Notes under the pieces: generated by a model
The model's input: only the letters and a program-made list of their open reading frames with translations
The model's database searches: none
Told to the model about the DNA's origin: nothing
Shown: positions 16,841-26,679 of the stretch, piece by piece
How positions within the stretch are numbered: position 1 is the stretch's first letter
Layout: each line of letters starts with the position of its first letter
Made by a program: the position numbers and the translations under genes
Source of the DNA: Rhodococcus antarcticus
Lineage (GTDB): Bacteria; Actinomycetota; Actinomycetes; Mycobacteriales; Mycobacteriaceae
DNA: 64,000 nt
Direction: 5' to 3'
NCBI RefSeq assembly: GCF_026153295.1
Contig: NZ_CP110615.1
Location: 1,612,001-1,676,000, forward strand

Positions 16841-17257
16841 TCACGCACGGGTGAGGATCTCCACCAGGGCCGCACGCAGGGCGGCGGGGTCGGAGACGGC
16901 CGAGGTCAGGACCGCGTCGGACCGCTCGGCCGCCACCATCCGCTCGTGCACGCCGCGTCCGGCTCCGGTGATGGTGACGACCACCTTGCGCTCGTCGGTG
17001 GGGTCCGCGGAGCGCTCGACGAACCCCCCGCGGACCAGCTTGCCCACCGTGCGGCTCATGGTCTGGTCGGTCACCCGGCAGAGCTGGGCCAGCGCGCGCT
17101 GGGGTGAGGGCCCCGACCCGAGGCAGTGCAGCGCGATGAGCCCGGCGTGGGTGAGACCGTGCTCCCGCAGCAGCCCCTCCCAGGAGTGCTCGACCACCCG
17201 CGCTGCCGCCGAGAGCAGTCGTCCGGTCGGCCAGTCCTGCACGTCTTCAGCCACCAC
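16841..17257 (-). CDS. MarR-family transcriptional regulator
   Basis: About 138 residues with a winged helix-turn-helix: RALAQLCRVTDQTMSRTVGKL is the recognition region and SADPTDERKVVVTITGAG is the wing with the typical DxRxxxxxLT pattern. MarR proteins usually repress a divergent transporter gene until a small ligand releases them. A GTG pair at 17257/17254 follows GGAGGGGG, which fixes the start. The gene is divergent from the MMPL transporter, and a perfect 18-bp palindrome lies between. Autoregulation and repression of the transporter are the likely role. Confidence 0.9.
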   Translation of the reverse strand: MVAEDVQDWPTGRLLSAAARVVEHSWEGLLREHGLTHAGLIALHCLGSGPSPQRALAQLCRVTDQTMSRTVGKLVRGGFVERSADPTDERKVVVTITGAGRGVHERMVAAERSDAVLTSAVSDPAALRAALVEILTRA

Positions 17258-17279
17258 GGACCCCCTCCCGACTTGCGCT

Positions 17280-17297
17280 TGTTCAGCATGCTGAACA
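17280..17297. promoter_or_regulatory. Perfect 18-bp palindrome, likely MarR operator
   Basis: TGTTCAGCATGCTGAACA reads the same on both strands and has no spacer. It sits 22 bases upstream of the MarR start and 46 bases upstream of the MMPL start. Its relatively low GC stands out in this genome. Size and position fit a MarR-dimer operator controlling both genes. Confidence 0.8.
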
Positions 17298-17343
17298 CCA
17301 TGGTGCAGCCCCCGACAGTACGACCGCACCCCAGGAGCACCGC

Positions 17344-19410
17344 ATGCGAACCACCCCTCGCCGGCTGCGCTGGTTCCTGCCGGCCCTGCTCGTCCTCGTC
17401 TGGCTCGTGGTCGGGGGCGTGGGCGGTCCGTTCGCCGGGAAGCTGGGGGAGGTCCAGTCCAACGACAGCGCCTCGTTCCTGCCGGCCTCCGCCGAGGCCA
17501 CCCAGGTCGCCGGGCTGCAGAAGGCGTTCTCCGACACCACCGTCATCCCGGCGATCGTCGTCGCCGAGCGCGCCGGCGGCACCACGGCGGCCGACACCGC
17601 GTTCCTCACCCGGATCACCGGGTCCGTCGAGGGGAAGACCGGCTACGGCGGCGCGGCCAGCCCGGTCATCCCCTCCCAGGACGGCCAGGCGGCCGAGGTC
17701 ATCGTCCCCGTCGACGGTTCGGTGGACCCCGGTGTGACCGTCGCCGACCTGCGCGAGCGGCTCGCGCAGGGCACCCCGGACGGGCTCACCGTCCTGGTGG
17801 GCGGACCGGGTGGTCAGATCGCGGACCTCACCGCGGCCTTCGGCGGCATCGACGGGATCCTGGTGCTCGTCGCCGGTCTCGTCGTCATCGTGATCCTCGT
17901 CGTGGTCTACCGGAGCCCGCTGCTGCCGCTGCTGGTGGTGCTGTCGGCGTTGTTCGCCCTCGGCCTGGCGAGCCTGGCGATCTACCTGCTCGCCGACCAC
18001 CACGTGCTCACCCTCGACGGTCAGAGCCAAGGGATCCTGTTCATCCTGGTGTTCGGGGCGGCGACCGACTACGCGCTGCTGCTGGTCTCCCGGTTCCGCG
18101 AGGAGCTGCGCGACACCCCCGACCGGTTCGACGCGCTGCGCTCGGCCTGGCGCGCGACCGTGGAGCCGATCCTGGCCTCGGGCGGAACGGTGATCCTCGG
18201 GGTGCTGTGCCTGCTGTTCTCCGACCTGAACTCCAACCGGGGGCTCGGTCCGGTCGCCGCCATCGGGATCGGTGCGTCGCTGCTGGCCTCGCTGACCTTC
18301 CTGCCTGCCGTGCTGGCCCTGCTCGGTCGAGCGGCCTTCTGGCCGGTGCGGCCCAAGGCGGGCAGCGAGCACCAGCAGGGTCTGTGGTGGGGCCTGTCCC
18401 GACGGATCGGTGCCCGGTCCCGGGCGTACTGGGCGGGCAGCCTGCTCGTGCTCCTGGTGGCCGCGGCGTTCCTGCCCACGCTCAAGGCCGGCGGCGTCGC
18501 CCAGTCGGACCTGTTCCTCACCGACGTCGACTCGGTGGCCGCCCAGGACGTGATCGGCGCGCACTTCCCGGGAGGCTCCGGCTCCCCGGCCGTCATCGTC
18601 ACCGGCGTCGAGCAGGCTGACGCGGTCGCCGCCGCCGCGCAGGTCGACGGTGTGAGCGCGGTGGCGTCGCGGTCGTCCACCGGTCAGCCCGGCGGCGCCC
18701 CGAAGGTCGTCGACGGCAAGGTCCTGCTGGAGGCCACCCTGTCCGACGCGCCGGACTCGGAGGCCGCCGTCGCGACGGTGCAACGGGTGCGGGAAGCCGT
18801 GCACGCCGTGCCCGGGGCCGACGCCCTGGTCGGCGGGCCCACGGCCACCCAGCTGGACACCCAGACCACCTCGGAGCGCGACCGGAGGGTGATCATCCCG
18901 ATCGTGCTGCTGGTGGTGTTCGTGGTGCTGGCCCTGCTCCTGCGCGCGATCGTGGCCCCGCTGCTGCTCATCGGCACCGTGGTGCTCAGCTTCGCGGCCA
19001 CGCTCGGGGTGTCGGCGCTGGTGTTCAACCACGTCTTCCACTTCCCGGGCGCCGATCCGGTGGTCCCGCTGTTCGGGTTCGTCTTCCTCGTGGCCCTGGG
19101 GATCGACTACAACATCTTCCTGATGACGCGGGTGCGCGAGGAGTCCCGGACCCGCGGCACGCGGGAGGGCACGCTGCACGGGCTGGCGGTGACGGGCGGG
19201 GTGATCACGTCGGCGGGCGTGGTGCTGGCGGCGACCTTCGCTGCGCTGGCGGTCATCCCGATCCTCTTCCTGGCCCAGATCGCCTTCATCGTGGCCTTCG
19301 GCGTGCTGCTGGACACCCTGGTGGTGCGCTCGCTGCTGGTGCCGGCCCTGAGCCTGGAGATCGGCCGGAAGATCTGGTGGCCGTCCGCGCTGTCCCGCGG
19401 GAAGGGCTGA
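17344..19410 (+). CDS. MMPL-family RND transporter
   Basis: A 688-residue inner-membrane transporter of the MMPL branch of RND proteins, driven by protons and used to export lipids or drugs. It shows the usual two halves: a first helix ([18 protein letters not shown]), an extracytoplasmic loop, and a membrane bundle containing [18 protein letters not shown]; then a second loop and a bundle with [17 protein letters not shown]. These GxxxDY/FLxxRxREE pairs mark proton relay and coupling helices. It lacks the cytoplasmic C-terminal domain of large mycobacterial MmpL3-type proteins. The divergent MarR gene and shared palindrome suggest ligand-induced expression. Confidence 0.9.
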   Translation: MRTTPRRLRWFLPALLVLVWLVVGGVGGPFAGKLGEVQSNDSASFLPASAEATQVAGLQKAFSDTTVIPAIVVAERAGGTTAADTAFLTRITGSVEGKTGYGGAASPVIPSQDGQAAEVIVPVDGSVDPGVTVADLRERLAQGTPDGLTVLVGGPGGQIADLTAAFGGIDGILVLVAGLVVIVILVVVYRSPLLPLLVVLSALFALGLASLAIYLLADHHVLTLDGQSQGILFILVFGAATDYALLLVSRFREELRDTPDRFDALRSAWRATVEPILASGGTVILGVLCLLFSDLNSNRGLGPVAAIGIGASLLASLTFLPAVLALLGRAAFWPVRPKAGSEHQQGLWWGLSRRIGARSRAYWAGSLLVLLVAAAFLPTLKAGGVAQSDLFLTDVDSVAAQDVIGAHFPGGSGSPAVIVTGVEQADAVAAAAQVDGVSAVASRSSTGQPGGAPKVVDGKVLLEATLSDAPDSEAAVATVQRVREAVHAVPGADALVGGPTATQLDTQTTSERDRRVIIPIVLLVVFVVLALLLRAIVAPLLLIGTVVLSFAATLGVSALVFNHVFHFPGADPVVPLFGFVFLVALGIDYNIFLMTRVREESRTRGTREGTLHGLAVTGGVITSAGVVLAATFAALAVIPILFLAQIAFIVAFGVLLDTLVVRSLLVPALSLEIGRKIWWPSALSRGKG

Positions 19411-19422
19411 GCGAGCAGCACC

Positions 19423-19428
19423 TAGGCT
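19423..19428 (+). promoter_or_regulatory. -10 element, leaderless, for mshC
   Basis: TAGGCT ends 7 bases before the mshC ATG at 19436; no ribosome-binding site fits between. Confidence 0.6.
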
Positions 19429-19435
19429 GGAGAGC

Positions 19436-20680
19436 ATGCTGTCCTGGTCCGACCCCGCCCTGCCCACCGTGCCCGGACAGGGCCCGCCGCTGCGTCTGCA
19501 CGACACCGCCGACGGCACCGTCCGGCCTGTCACCGCGGGGCCCACGGCCACCATGTACGTCTGCGGCATCACCCCCTACGACGCCACCCACCTCGGGCAC
19601 GCGGCCACCTACCTGGCCTTCGACCTGGTGAACCGCCTCTGGCGCGACGCCGGCCACGACGTGCACTACGTGCAGAACGTCACCGACGTCGACGACCCGC
19701 TGTTCGAGCGCGCAGCCCGCGACGGCGAGGACTGGATCGTGCTGGGCATGCGGGAGACGGCGCTGTTCCGCGAGGACATGGAGGCGCTCCGCGTCCTCGC
19801 CCCGCGCGACTACATCGGGGCCGTCGAGAGCGTCGAGGAGGTGGCCGCCTACGTCGAGCAGCTGGTGGCCTCGGGCGACGCCTACGTCGTGGAGGACGCC
19901 GAGCACCCGGACGTCTACTTCCGCGCCGACGCCACCCGCCAGTTCGGGTACGAGTCCGGCTACGACCGCGCCACCATGGACCGCTTCTTCGCCGAGCGCG
20001 GGGGAGACCCCGACCGGGCGGGCAAGCGCGACCCGCTGGACGCCGCCGTGTGGCGCGCGGTGCGCGAGGGCGAGCCGAGCTGGCCCTCGGCGTTCGGCCC
20101 GGGCCGCCCGGGTTGGCACATCGAGTGCGCGGCGATCGCGCTCAACCGGATCGGCACCGGCATCGACGTGCAGGGCGGCGGCAGCGACCTCATCTTCCCC
20201 CACCACGAGTTCTCCGCCGCGCACGTCGAGGCGATCACCGGTGCGGAGCGGTTCGCCCGGCACTACGTGCACACCGGCATGGTCGGTCTCGACGGCGAGA
20301 AGATGTCCAAGAGCAAGGGCAACCTGGTCTTCGTCTCGCGGCTGCGCGGGGACCGGGTGGATCCCATGGCCATCCGGCTCGGGCTGCTGTCGGCGCACTA
20401 CCGCGCCGACCGGATGTGGACCGCGGACGTGCTCACCGAGGCGAGCGCCCGGCTGCTGCAGTGGCGCCAGGCCACCGCCCTGGACACCGGCCCCGACGCC
20501 GCGGACACCGTGGCCCGGCTGCGCCAGCACCTCAACGACGACCTGGACACCCCGAGGGCACTGGCCGCCGTCGACGCCTGGGCCGCGGAGGCGCTGCACC
20601 GCCGCGGCACCGACGCCGACGCCCCCGGGCTGGTCCGGGACGCGGTGGACGCACTGCTCGGGGTGGCGCTCGGGTCGTGA
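19436..20680 (+). CDS. mshC: Mycothiol ligase MshC (L-cysteine:GlcN-Ins ligase)
   Basis: A 414-residue class I aminoacyl-tRNA synthetase-like enzyme. MshC uses ATP to join cysteine to GlcN-inositol in mycothiol synthesis. The HIGH equivalent is [23 protein letters not shown] and [11 protein letters not shown] are typical of the Cys-specific pocket; and the KMSKS loop is [10 protein letters not shown]. It is shorter than cysteinyl-tRNA synthetase, lacking the C-terminal anticodon-binding part, as MshC is. Blocks such as [10 protein letters not shown] are MshC-like. Its presence supports an actinobacterium that uses mycothiol as its main thiol. The stop overlaps the next gene by four bases (GTGA). 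Confidence 0.95.
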   Translation: MLSWSDPALPTVPGQGPPLRLHDTADGTVRPVTAGPTATMYVCGITPYDATHLGHAATYLAFDLVNRLWRDAGHDVHYVQNVTDVDDPLFERAARDGEDWIVLGMRETALFREDMEALRVLAPRDYIGAVESVEEVAAYVEQLVASGDAYVVEDAEHPDVYFRADATRQFGYESGYDRATMDRFFAERGGDPDRAGKRDPLDAAVWRAVREGEPSWPSAFGPGRPGWHIECAAIALNRIGTGIDVQGGGSDLIFPHHEFSAAHVEAITGAERFARHYVHTGMVGLDGEKMSKSKGNLVFVSRLRGDRVDPMAIRLGLLSAHYRADRMWTADVLTEASARLLQWRQATALDTGPDAADTVARLRQHLNDDLDTPRALAAVDAWAAEALHRRGTDADAPGLVRDAVDALLGVALGS

Positions 20681-21432
20681 GCCTGTCGGCCCCGCGCGTG
20701 CAGGTCGACCCCGCCCGCCCCGGTGGTCGCATCCTGCTGCAGGGCGAGGTCTGGCAGTCCTACACCGACCTCGACGACCCCGAGCACCTGCACTTCGCCT
20801 ACACCCAACGGATCGCCGACGCCGTCGACACCGTGCTGCCCCGGCCCGGGGCGGTGCGTGCGGTGCACCTCGGCGGCGGTGCGATGACCCTGCCGCGCTG
20901 GCTCGCCGCCACCCGTCCGGGCAGCAGGTCCACGGTCCTCGAGCTCGACCCCGAGGTGGTCGCGGCCGCGATGGCGCTGGTCCACGTCCCGGCCGCCACG
21001 GTGCGGGTGGGGGATGCGCGGGCCGGTCTCGAGGGGCTGGCCGACGGGTGCGCGGACCTGGTCGTCGGCGACGCGTTCGACGGTCGGGCGGTGCCACCGC
21101 ACCTGCTGACCACCGGCTGCACCACCGAGGTGGTGCGGGTGCTCCGGCCGGGCGGGCTCTACGTGCTCAACATCATCGGTGACGCCCCGTTCGTCGGTCT
21201 CCGCGGTGCGCTCGCGACGGTGCGGGCGGCGTTCGGCCACGTGGGCGTCCTCGCGGCTCCGGAGCTGCTGGCCCAGGAGGTGAGCGGGAATGCCGTCGTC
21301 GTCGCGTGCGACGAACCCGTGGACTGGTCGGCCCTCGCGAGCCGTGCCGCGCAGCGCGCCGAGCGCCCCACGGTGCTCGGGGAGTCGGGGACCGCGCACT
21401 GGGTCGCGGGCGCAGCGGTGCTCGTCGACTGA
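20677..21432 (+). CDS. Spermidine synthase-like SAM-binding protein
   Basis: A 251-residue Rossmann-fold protein of the spermidine synthase/methyltransferase superfamily. The nucleotide-binding region is [15 protein letters not shown], the acidic strand end is VLELDPEVV, and VVGDAFDG replaces the polyamine-synthase active-site DSSD-type motif. Aminopropyl transfer is therefore not assured. It overlaps mshC by four bases (GTGA), so the two are co-translated, but I know of no role for it in mycothiol synthesis. Stand-alone homologues are common in actinobacteria and uncharacterised. Confidence 0.78.
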   Translation: MSLSAPRVQVDPARPGGRILLQGEVWQSYTDLDDPEHLHFAYTQRIADAVDTVLPRPGAVRAVHLGGGAMTLPRWLAATRPGSRSTVLELDPEVVAAAMALVHVPAATVRVGDARAGLEGLADGCADLVVGDAFDGRAVPPHLLTTGCTTEVVRVLRPGGLYVLNIIGDAPFVGLRGALATVRAAFGHVGVLAAPELLAQEVSGNAVVVACDEPVDWSALASRAAQRAERPTVLGESGTAHWVAGAAVLVD

Positions 21433-21580
21433 GATCCGTCTTCCGGTGCGGGGACGGACCCGCCCTGGCAGGGTGCGTCCCCAGCGCGAAAGACCTCTTG
21501 CGTCCCGGCTCGTCGCGCTCCACCGCCCCGCCCCCGCGCTCCGCCTCCCCGCCCCCGCGCACCACCCCGTAGGAGTCCCC

Positions 21581-22363
21581 GTGCGCCGCACGCCCGCCGT
21601 CCTGACCCTGGCCGCTGCCGCCGTGCTCGTCGCGGCCTGCGGCTCCACCGTGGACGGGAGCGCCACGGCAGCACCCGGCGGACCGTCCTCGTCGCGCAGC
21701 GTCGGGGCGGGCCCGACGTCCGCGGGCGGTTCGTCGAGCAGCGCGCCGTCGAGCGGGTCGTCGTCTCCCTCCCCGGGCGGCGACCTGGCGTCGCTGCTGC
21801 TGGGCCCCGGCGACTTCCCGCCGGGCTACGCCGTGGCGGCGGTCGACACCGCCACCCTCGCCGGCCTGGCCGGGGGCGTCGAGGGCCAGGTCCCCGGGCT
21901 CACGGTCACGCCGCCCCGGTGCGCGCAGACCAACCCGTACTCAGACCTGACCGGCGCGGCCGGGGTGACCGGTGCGAACAAGGCTGCCGCCCTCGTCGTC
22001 GTGGAGATCGTCGGACCGGCCGACGCCGGTGCGCTCGGCCGCCTGGGGGCCACCCTCAAGGACTGCAGCTCCTTCAGCGCCAGCTTCACCGGTCCCGACG
22101 GCACGCCGCTCTCGCTCCAGGCGAGCTCCCGCGCCCTGCAGGCACCACCCGTGGACGCGGGCGACACCCTCGGCTACACGAGCACGTCCACCGCGGACGT
22201 CGGCTCGGGCACCCCGTTCACCACCACCCAGTCCCAGCTGTACGCCCGGGTCGGCCCCACGCTGGTCGGTGTCGCGCTCAGCTCGATCAGCGGGGCCCCG
22301 GTCGACCAGGACCTGCTGGATCGTCTGTTCACCGCAGCGGTCGCCAAGGTGGCGGCGGGCTGA
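21581..22363 (+). CDS. Secreted lipoprotein of unknown function
   Basis: A 260-residue lipoprotein. The signal peptide RRTPAVLTLAAAAVLVAAC ends in a lipobox (VAAC) followed by a Gly/Ser-rich tether of about 45 residues. The remaining domain resembles mycobacterial sensor-like lipoproteins in size, with two Cys (PPRCAQTN and LKDCSSFS) that could form a disulfide, but I cannot name a family safely. AGGAG at 21571-21575 sets the GTG start. The protein would be made at the membrane and acylated by Lgt/Lsp, with Lnt encoded later in this window. Confidence 0.8.
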   Translation: MRRTPAVLTLAAAAVLVAACGSTVDGSATAAPGGPSSSRSVGAGPTSAGGSSSSAPSSGSSSPSPGGDLASLLLGPGDFPPGYAVAAVDTATLAGLAGGVEGQVPGLTVTPPRCAQTNPYSDLTGAAGVTGANKAAALVVVEIVGPADAGALGRLGATLKDCSSFSASFTGPDGTPLSLQASSRALQAPPVDAGDTLGYTSTSTADVGSGTPFTTTQSQLYARVGPTLVGVALSSISGAPVDQDLLDRLFTAAVAKVAAG

Positions 22364-22369
22364 TCCGCA

Positions 22370-22415
22370 GCTCGTGGGACGGTCACCCCGCCGGGACGGC
22401 GACCTCACCACGAGC
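22370..22415. terminator. Candidate bidirectional terminator hairpin
   Basis: GCTCGTGG at 22370-22377 pairs with CCACGAGC at 22408-22415 around a 30-base GC-rich loop. It lies just after the lipoprotein stop and before the convergent MFS gene end. Confidence 0.5.
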
Positions 22416-22458
22416 CTCGGGACCACCCGGGCTCTCGACGGTGTCGACCTGCGCGCCC

Positions 22459-23616
22459 TCAGACCGTTCGGACCCTGCGGGCGGGCCGCGTACCGGGCAG
22501 GAGCACCGGGGCCAGCAGGGCCAGCGCGAGGGTCGGCACGAGGAACGCCACCGACGGGTGCACCCCGTAGAGCGGCGTGAGCGCGATCGGGGCCGCGGCG
22601 GCGCCCAGGAAGCGCAGCGCCTGGACCACCGAGACGGCGCCGCCCCGGTTCGGACCCTCCCCGGAGAGCACGGAGGCGTTGAGCCCCACGAGCAGCAGCT
22701 GACCGGACACCCCGGCCAGGGCCCAGCCGATCCCCACCAGGACCAGCGAGCCCAGCGTGCCCACCAGGCTCACGAGCACGGCCCCGGACAGGGCGCCGAG
22801 CAGCGCGCACCGGCGGGCACCGAACCGGTCCACCCCGCCCCCGACCAGCCTCGCCGTCAGCAGCCCCGCCACCCCGAACCCGGTCAGCAGCAGGCCGCGC
22901 CCGGTGGGGGAGAGCCCGAAGTCGTCCTCCGCACGGAACGCCACGAGGAAGCTCAGCCCGCCCAGCGCCCCCCAGCCGAGCCCGGCCACCAGCCCGGTGC
23001 GCAGCACGTCCGGCTGCAGGGCCGTCCGCAGCCGGGCGGGCTCGCGACCGACCGCCGCCCGGGCGTGCTCGGGCAGCCCCACCACCGCGAGAGCGGCGGC
23101 GACCACCGCAACCCCCACGAAGGCGTAGTGCCAGTCGGCCGAGGCTGCGAGCCCGCCGACCAGGGGTGCCGTGGTCTGCCCGGCCGCCTGCAGAGATCCG
23201 AACAGGCCCAGCGCACGGCCCAGGCGCCCGGCAGGGGTGACGGCGGCGAGCGCCGCCAGCAGCAGGGGGGTGGTGAACGCGTTGGCCGCTCCCTGGAGCA
23301 CCCGACCGACGAGCAGCACGTCGAAGGTCGGGGCGAGGACGCAGACGATCGAGGCCAGCACGTAGACGAGATAGGCGACGACCACGGTCCGCGCGCGACC
23401 CCAGCGTTCTCCGAGGGTGCCGGAGACGAGCATGAGCGCCCCGAACGGGAGCAGGTAGGCCGTCAGCGTGACCGCGGCCCGACCGGTGGAGACCCCGAGG
23501 TCCCCAGCGATCTCCGGCAGCATCGAGGCGGTGACACCCCCGCCGAAGGGACCGAGGAACCCGCCTGCGAACAGTGCCCCGACGGCGAGGCGGCCCCGGA
23601 GCGGGGAGCGGCTCAC
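22459..23616 (-). CDS. MFS exporter (DHA1-like, 12 membrane segments)
   Basis: A 385-residue major facilitator with about 12 hydrophobic helices. The motif A-like loop is SGTLGERWGRARTVV after helix 2, and a second copy in the C-terminal half is VGGGVDRFGARRCALLG. The drug/metabolite exporter group is likely; the substrate is unknown. The GTG start at 23616 overlaps the stop of the PAC2 gene by four bases, so the two genes are translationally coupled. Confidence 0.87.
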   Translation of the reverse strand: MSRSPLRGRLAVGALFAGGFLGPFGGGVTASMLPEIAGDLGVSTGRAAVTLTAYLLPFGALMLVSGTLGERWGRARTVVVAYLVYVLASIVCVLAPTFDVLLVGRVLQGAANAFTTPLLLAALAAVTPAGRLGRALGLFGSLQAAGQTTAPLVGGLAASADWHYAFVGVAVVAAALAVVGLPEHARAAVGREPARLRTALQPDVLRTGLVAGLGWGALGGLSFLVAFRAEDDFGLSPTGRGLLLTGFGVAGLLTARLVGGGVDRFGARRCALLGALSGAVLVSLVGTLGSLVLVGIGWALAGVSGQLLLVGLNASVLSGEGPNRGGAVSVVQALRFLGAAAAPIALTPLYGVHPSVAFLVPTLALALLAPVLLPGTRPARRVRTV

Positions 23617-24494
23617 GCCCCCCGGGGACCGTCTGCCGAGCCCGGACCACGACGGCGCAGGTACCGCTCGAACTCGGCGGCGATGGACTCCGCGTCGGAC
23701 CTGGCGACCGCGTCGGACATGTCGGTCTCCGCGTCACCGCGTTCCTCGAGGGTGCGCACGTAGCCCAGCACGTCCTCGTCCTCCTCGGCCATCTCGGTGA
23801 CCGCCACCTCCCACTCGGTGGCCTGCTCGGGCAGCCCGATCAGCGGGACCTCCACGTCGAGCACGTCCTCCACCCGGTGCAGCAGGGCGATGGTGGCCTT
23901 GGGGTTCGGAGGGGTCGAGACGTAGTGCGGCACCGCGGCCCAGAACGAGATGGCCGGGATGCCGGCGCGCACGCAGGCGTCCTGCAGGACACCGGTGATC
24001 CCGGTCGGGCCCTCGTAGCGCGTCTGCTCGACGTTGTACCGCTGCGCCGAGACCGGGTCGGGGGCGGTGCCGGTGACCGGGACGGGCCGGGTGTGCGCGG
24101 TGTCGGCGAGCAGGGCACCCAGGGTCACCACGGTGGTGATGCCGAGCCGCTCCACGTGGCTGAGGACCTCCGCGCAGAAGCTGCGCCAGCGCATGTTGGG
24201 CTCGATGCCGTGCAGCAGGACCACGTCGCGGGCCGAGCCGGGCGGTCGGCAGACCAGGATGCGGGTCGACGGCCATACGATCTCCCGGGTCACCCCGTCC
24301 ACCATCTTGACGGTCGGCCGGGTCACCTGGAAGTCGTAGTAGTCCTCGGAGTCGATCTCGGCGAGCAGGGTCGCGTCCCAGCACAGCTCGAGGTGCTCGA
24401 CGGCGCCGCTGGCCGCGTCACCGGCGTCGTTCCACCCCTCGAACGCGGCCACCAGCACGGGGTCCTGCAGACGGGGCTGCTCGGTCTGCGTCAC
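23613..24494 (-). CDS. PAC2 family protein (Rv2125-like)
   Basis: A 293-residue protein of the PAC2 family, named for proteasome assembly chaperone 2. The N-terminal block VLVAAFEGWNDAGDAAS and the strand-helix TVVTLGALLADTAHTRPVPV are characteristic. The bacterial function is not proven. In M. tuberculosis I recall the homologue Rv2125 in the same stretch as the proteasome genes, and here too it lies near hisE-hisG and about 7 kb from mpa. The acidic C-terminal part may be a flexible tail. The start is GTG 24494 with a -10 six bases before it. Confidence 0.87.
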   Translation of the reverse strand: MTQTEQPRLQDPVLVAAFEGWNDAGDAASGAVEHLELCWDATLLAEIDSEDYYDFQVTRPTVKMVDGVTREIVWPSTRILVCRPPGSARDVVLLHGIEPNMRWRSFCAEVLSHVERLGITTVVTLGALLADTAHTRPVPVTGTAPDPVSAQRYNVEQTRYEGPTGITGVLQDACVRAGIPAISFWAAVPHYVSTPPNPKATIALLHRVEDVLDVEVPLIGLPEQATEWEVAVTEMAEEDEDVLGYVRTLEERGDAETDMSDAVARSDAESIAAEFERYLRRRGPGSADGPRGA

Positions 24495-24500
24495 GCACCC

Positions 24501-24506
24501 AGCCTA
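24501..24506 (-). promoter_or_regulatory. -10 element, leaderless, for the PAC2 gene
   Basis: TAGGCT on the reverse strand ends 6 bases before the GTG at 24494. Confidence 0.55.
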
Positions 24507-24534
24507 CGACCCGGGGAGCGCGGGACCCGCCCAC

Positions 24535-24540
24535 TACGAT
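24535..24540 (+). promoter_or_regulatory. -10 element, leaderless, for the HAD phosphatase gene
   Basis: TACGAT ends 7 bases before the GTG at 24548. With the PAC2 element on the other strand it makes a compact divergent promoter pair within 53 bases. Confidence 0.6.
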
Positions 24541-24547
24541 CGGGCCC

Positions 24548-25309
24548 GTGCCGGACCACCGCTCCACCGATCTGAGCGCCGTCGACGCGGGGCCGGATCC
24601 CGTGGTGCCGGACGCCACGGGGCTCGACGAGGGTCTGGCCCCGCTCGCGGTGCTGTTCGACATGGACGGCACGCTGCTGGACTCGGAGAAGGTCTGGGAC
24701 GTCTCCCTCGACGACCTCGCCGAGCACCTCGGGGGAGTGCTCGGGCGTGCGACCCGGCACGCCATGGTGGGCTCCAACATGCTCACCAGCCTGGGTCTGC
24801 TCTTCGACGACCTCGGGCTCGACCGCGACGCCGCCGGGCTGTCGTCGGCCGGACGGTGGCTGACCGCGCGCACCGCCGAGCTGTTCGACTCCGGCCTGCC
24901 CTGGCGACCGGGCGCGAGCGAGCTGGTCGACGACGTGCTCACCGCCGGGGTGCGGACGGCGCTGGTCACCAACACGGAGCGCTTCCTCACCGAGCGCGCG
25001 CTGGGCACCCTGGGCCGGGAGCGGTTCGAGGTGGTCGTCTGCGGTGACGAGGTGGCCCGTGGCAAGCCGGACCCGGACCCGTACCTGCGGGCCGCGGAGC
25101 TCCTGGGACTCGCCCCGGAGCAGTGCCTGGCCGTGGAGGACTCGCCCACCGGGGCGGCGGCCGCCGAGGCGGCGGGTTGCCCGGTGCTGGTGGTCCCGTG
25201 CGAGGTCGCGGTGCCCGCGGGACCGCGCCGGGTGCAGCTGTCCACGCTGCACGGGGTGGGGGCCGCCGAGCTGGCGCGGGTGTGGCGCTCGGTCGTGGTC
25301 CCGGTCTGA
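24548..25309 (+). CDS. HAD-superfamily phosphatase
   Basis: A 253-residue haloacid dehalogenase-type hydrolase. Motif I is [13 protein letters not shown] (nucleophile Asp and general acid Asp), motif II is LVTNTERF, and motifs III/IV are [16 protein letters not shown] and [15 protein letters not shown]. The helical cap follows motif I (subclass IA). Sugar phosphates or nucleotides are typical substrates. It is followed 55 bases later by hisE. Whether it serves histidine synthesis, for instance as a histidinol-phosphatase, is only a guess from position. Confidence 0.88.
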   Translation: MPDHRSTDLSAVDAGPDPVVPDATGLDEGLAPLAVLFDMDGTLLDSEKVWDVSLDDLAEHLGGVLGRATRHAMVGSNMLTSLGLLFDDLGLDRDAAGLSSAGRWLTARTAELFDSGLPWRPGASELVDDVLTAGVRTALVTNTERFLTERALGTLGRERFEVVVCGDEVARGKPDPDPYLRAAELLGLAPEQCLAVEDSPTGAAAAEAAGCPVLVVPCEVAVPAGPRRVQLSTLHGVGAAELARVWRSVVVPV

Positions 25310-25350
25310 GCCCTTTTCGCCGCGGGCTCGGCCGACCGGGGCGCCCGTGG

Positions 25351-25356
25351 GAGGAT
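25351..25356 (+). promoter_or_regulatory. Possible -10 element for hisE
   Basis: GAGGAT ends 8 bases before the hisE GTG at 25365. It is a weaker match than TAGGCT but sits at the position seen for other leaderless genes. Confidence 0.35.
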
Positions 25357-25364
25357 CGTCCACC

Positions 25365-25628
25365 GTGAAGACCTTCGACTCGCTGTTCGCCGAGCTGACC
25401 GAGCGCGCGGCCACCCGCCCCGAGGGATCCGGCACCGTCGCCGCGCTCGACGCCGGGGTGCACGCCCAGGGCAAGAAGGTGCTCGAGGAGGCGGGCGAGG
25501 TGTGGATCGCCGCGGAGCACGAGAGCGACGAGGCCCTGGCCGGCGAGATCTCCCAGCTCCTGTACTGGACGCAGGTCCTGATGGTGGGCCGGGGGCTGAG
25601 CCTCGAGGACGTCTACAAGCACCTCTGA
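25365..25628 (+). CDS. hisE: Phosphoribosyl-ATP pyrophosphatase
   Basis: An 87-residue all-helical MazG-like pyrophosphohydrolase. It removes pyrophosphate from phosphoribosyl-ATP, the second step of histidine synthesis. The metal-binding signature is [13 protein letters not shown] with a second acidic pair in [24 protein letters not shown] at the start is typical. It is a stand-alone HisE, not fused to HisI. hisG follows after 57 bases, the HisE-HisG order also known from mycobacteria. Confidence 0.95.
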   Translation: MKTFDSLFAELTERAATRPEGSGTVAALDAGVHAQGKKVLEEAGEVWIAAEHESDEALAGEISQLLYWTQVLMVGRGLSLEDVYKHL

Positions 25629-25685
25629 GACGATCCCGCCCCCGCCTCTCCTCCGAACCCCCGAACCCCCGAAGGACCCGATATC

Positions 25686-26531
25686 GTGCTGCGCGTCGCC
25701 GTGCCCAACAAGGGCGCCCTCTCCGAGCAGGCCGCCGAGATGCTGTCCGAGGCCGGCTACCGCCGCCGGTCGGACTCCCGCGACCTCACCGTGCTCGACA
25801 ACGCCAACCAGGTGGAGTTCTTCTTCCTGCGCCCCAAGGACATCGCGATCTACGTCGGATCCGGCCAGCTCGACGTGGGGATCACCGGCCGAGACCTCGC
25901 CGCGGAGTCCGGCGCCGAGGTCACCGAGCGCATCGCGCTGGGCTTCGGTGCGTCCACGTTCCGCTACGCCGCCCCGGCCGGCCGCACGTGGGCGCCGTCG
26001 GACCTCGCCGGGCTGCGCGTGGCCACCGCGTTCCCGCGCCTGGTGCGCAACGACCTGGCCGCCCGGGGGATCGAGGCCACCGTCATCCGGCTCGACGGTG
26101 CGGTGGAGATCAGCATCCAGCTCGGGGTGGCCGACGCCATCGCCGACGTGGTGGGCACCGGTCGCACCCTGCGCCAGCACGACCTCGTGCCGTTCGGCGA
26201 GGTGCTGTGCGACTCGGAGGCCATCGTCATCGAGCGCACCGGCTCCGGGACCGACGGGGCCCGTGACCAGCTCGCAGCACGCATCCAGGGCGTCGTGTTC
26301 GCCCAGCAGTACCTGATGCTGGACTACGACTGCCCGCGCGCCCTGCTCGATGCCGCCGTGCAGGTGACCCCTGGTCTGGAATCGCCGACGATCGCCCCGA
26401 TGGTCGACGAGAGCTGGCTGGCGGTGCGTGCGATGGTCGGCCGCAAGGACCTCAACCGGGTGATGGACGACCTCTCGGCGCTGGGGGCCAAGGCGATCCT
26501 GGCCTCCGACATCCGCACCTGCCGCTTCTGA
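25686..26531 (+). CDS. hisG: ATP phosphoribosyltransferase, long form
   Basis: A 281-residue HisG of the long type. It condenses ATP with PRPP, the committed and feedback-controlled step of histidine synthesis. The start [15 protein letters not shown], the middle [20 protein letters not shown], and the PRPP loop [23 protein letters not shown] are diagnostic. The last 70 residues form the ACT-like regulatory domain that binds histidine. It sits 57 bases after hisE and ends in front of a strong hairpin shared with the convergent thioesterase gene. Confidence 0.96.
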   Translation: MLRVAVPNKGALSEQAAEMLSEAGYRRRSDSRDLTVLDNANQVEFFFLRPKDIAIYVGSGQLDVGITGRDLAAESGAEVTERIALGFGASTFRYAAPAGRTWAPSDLAGLRVATAFPRLVRNDLAARGIEATVIRLDGAVEISIQLGVADAIADVVGTGRTLRQHDLVPFGEVLCDSEAIVIERTGSGTDGARDQLAARIQGVVFAQQYLMLDYDCPRALLDAAVQVTPGLESPTIAPMVDESWLAVRAMVGRKDLNRVMDDLSALGAKAILASDIRTCRF

Positions 26532-26545
26532 CCGCCACCCGACGA

Positions 26546-26563
26546 CATCGCGTCCGCGCGATG
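26546..26563. terminator. Short perfect hairpin after hisG
   Basis: CATCGCG, a four-base TCCG loop, then CGCGATG: seven perfect pairs starting 15 bases after the hisG stop. It may help the larger hairpin that follows. Confidence 0.45.
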
Positions 26564-26571
26564 CGCGGCAG

Positions 26572-26617
26572 GCCGAGGGGTCAGGCCCGGGCGCGGGTGT
26601 CCGGGTCTGCCCTCGGC
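26572..26617. terminator. Strong bidirectional terminator between hisG and the thioesterase gene
   Basis: GCCGAGGG (26572-26579) pairs with CCCTCGGC (26610-26617), and CAGGCCCGGGC (26582-26592) pairs with GTCCGGGTCTG (26599-26609) with two G-U pairs. This makes a 19-pair stem with a two-base bulge and a six-base loop. Confidence 0.7.
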
Positions 26618-26679
26618 GCCGGCAGCCGGCGGGTGCGGAGCAGCCGGCGCTCCAGGTCAGGCCGGGTCGGATCGAGGGC

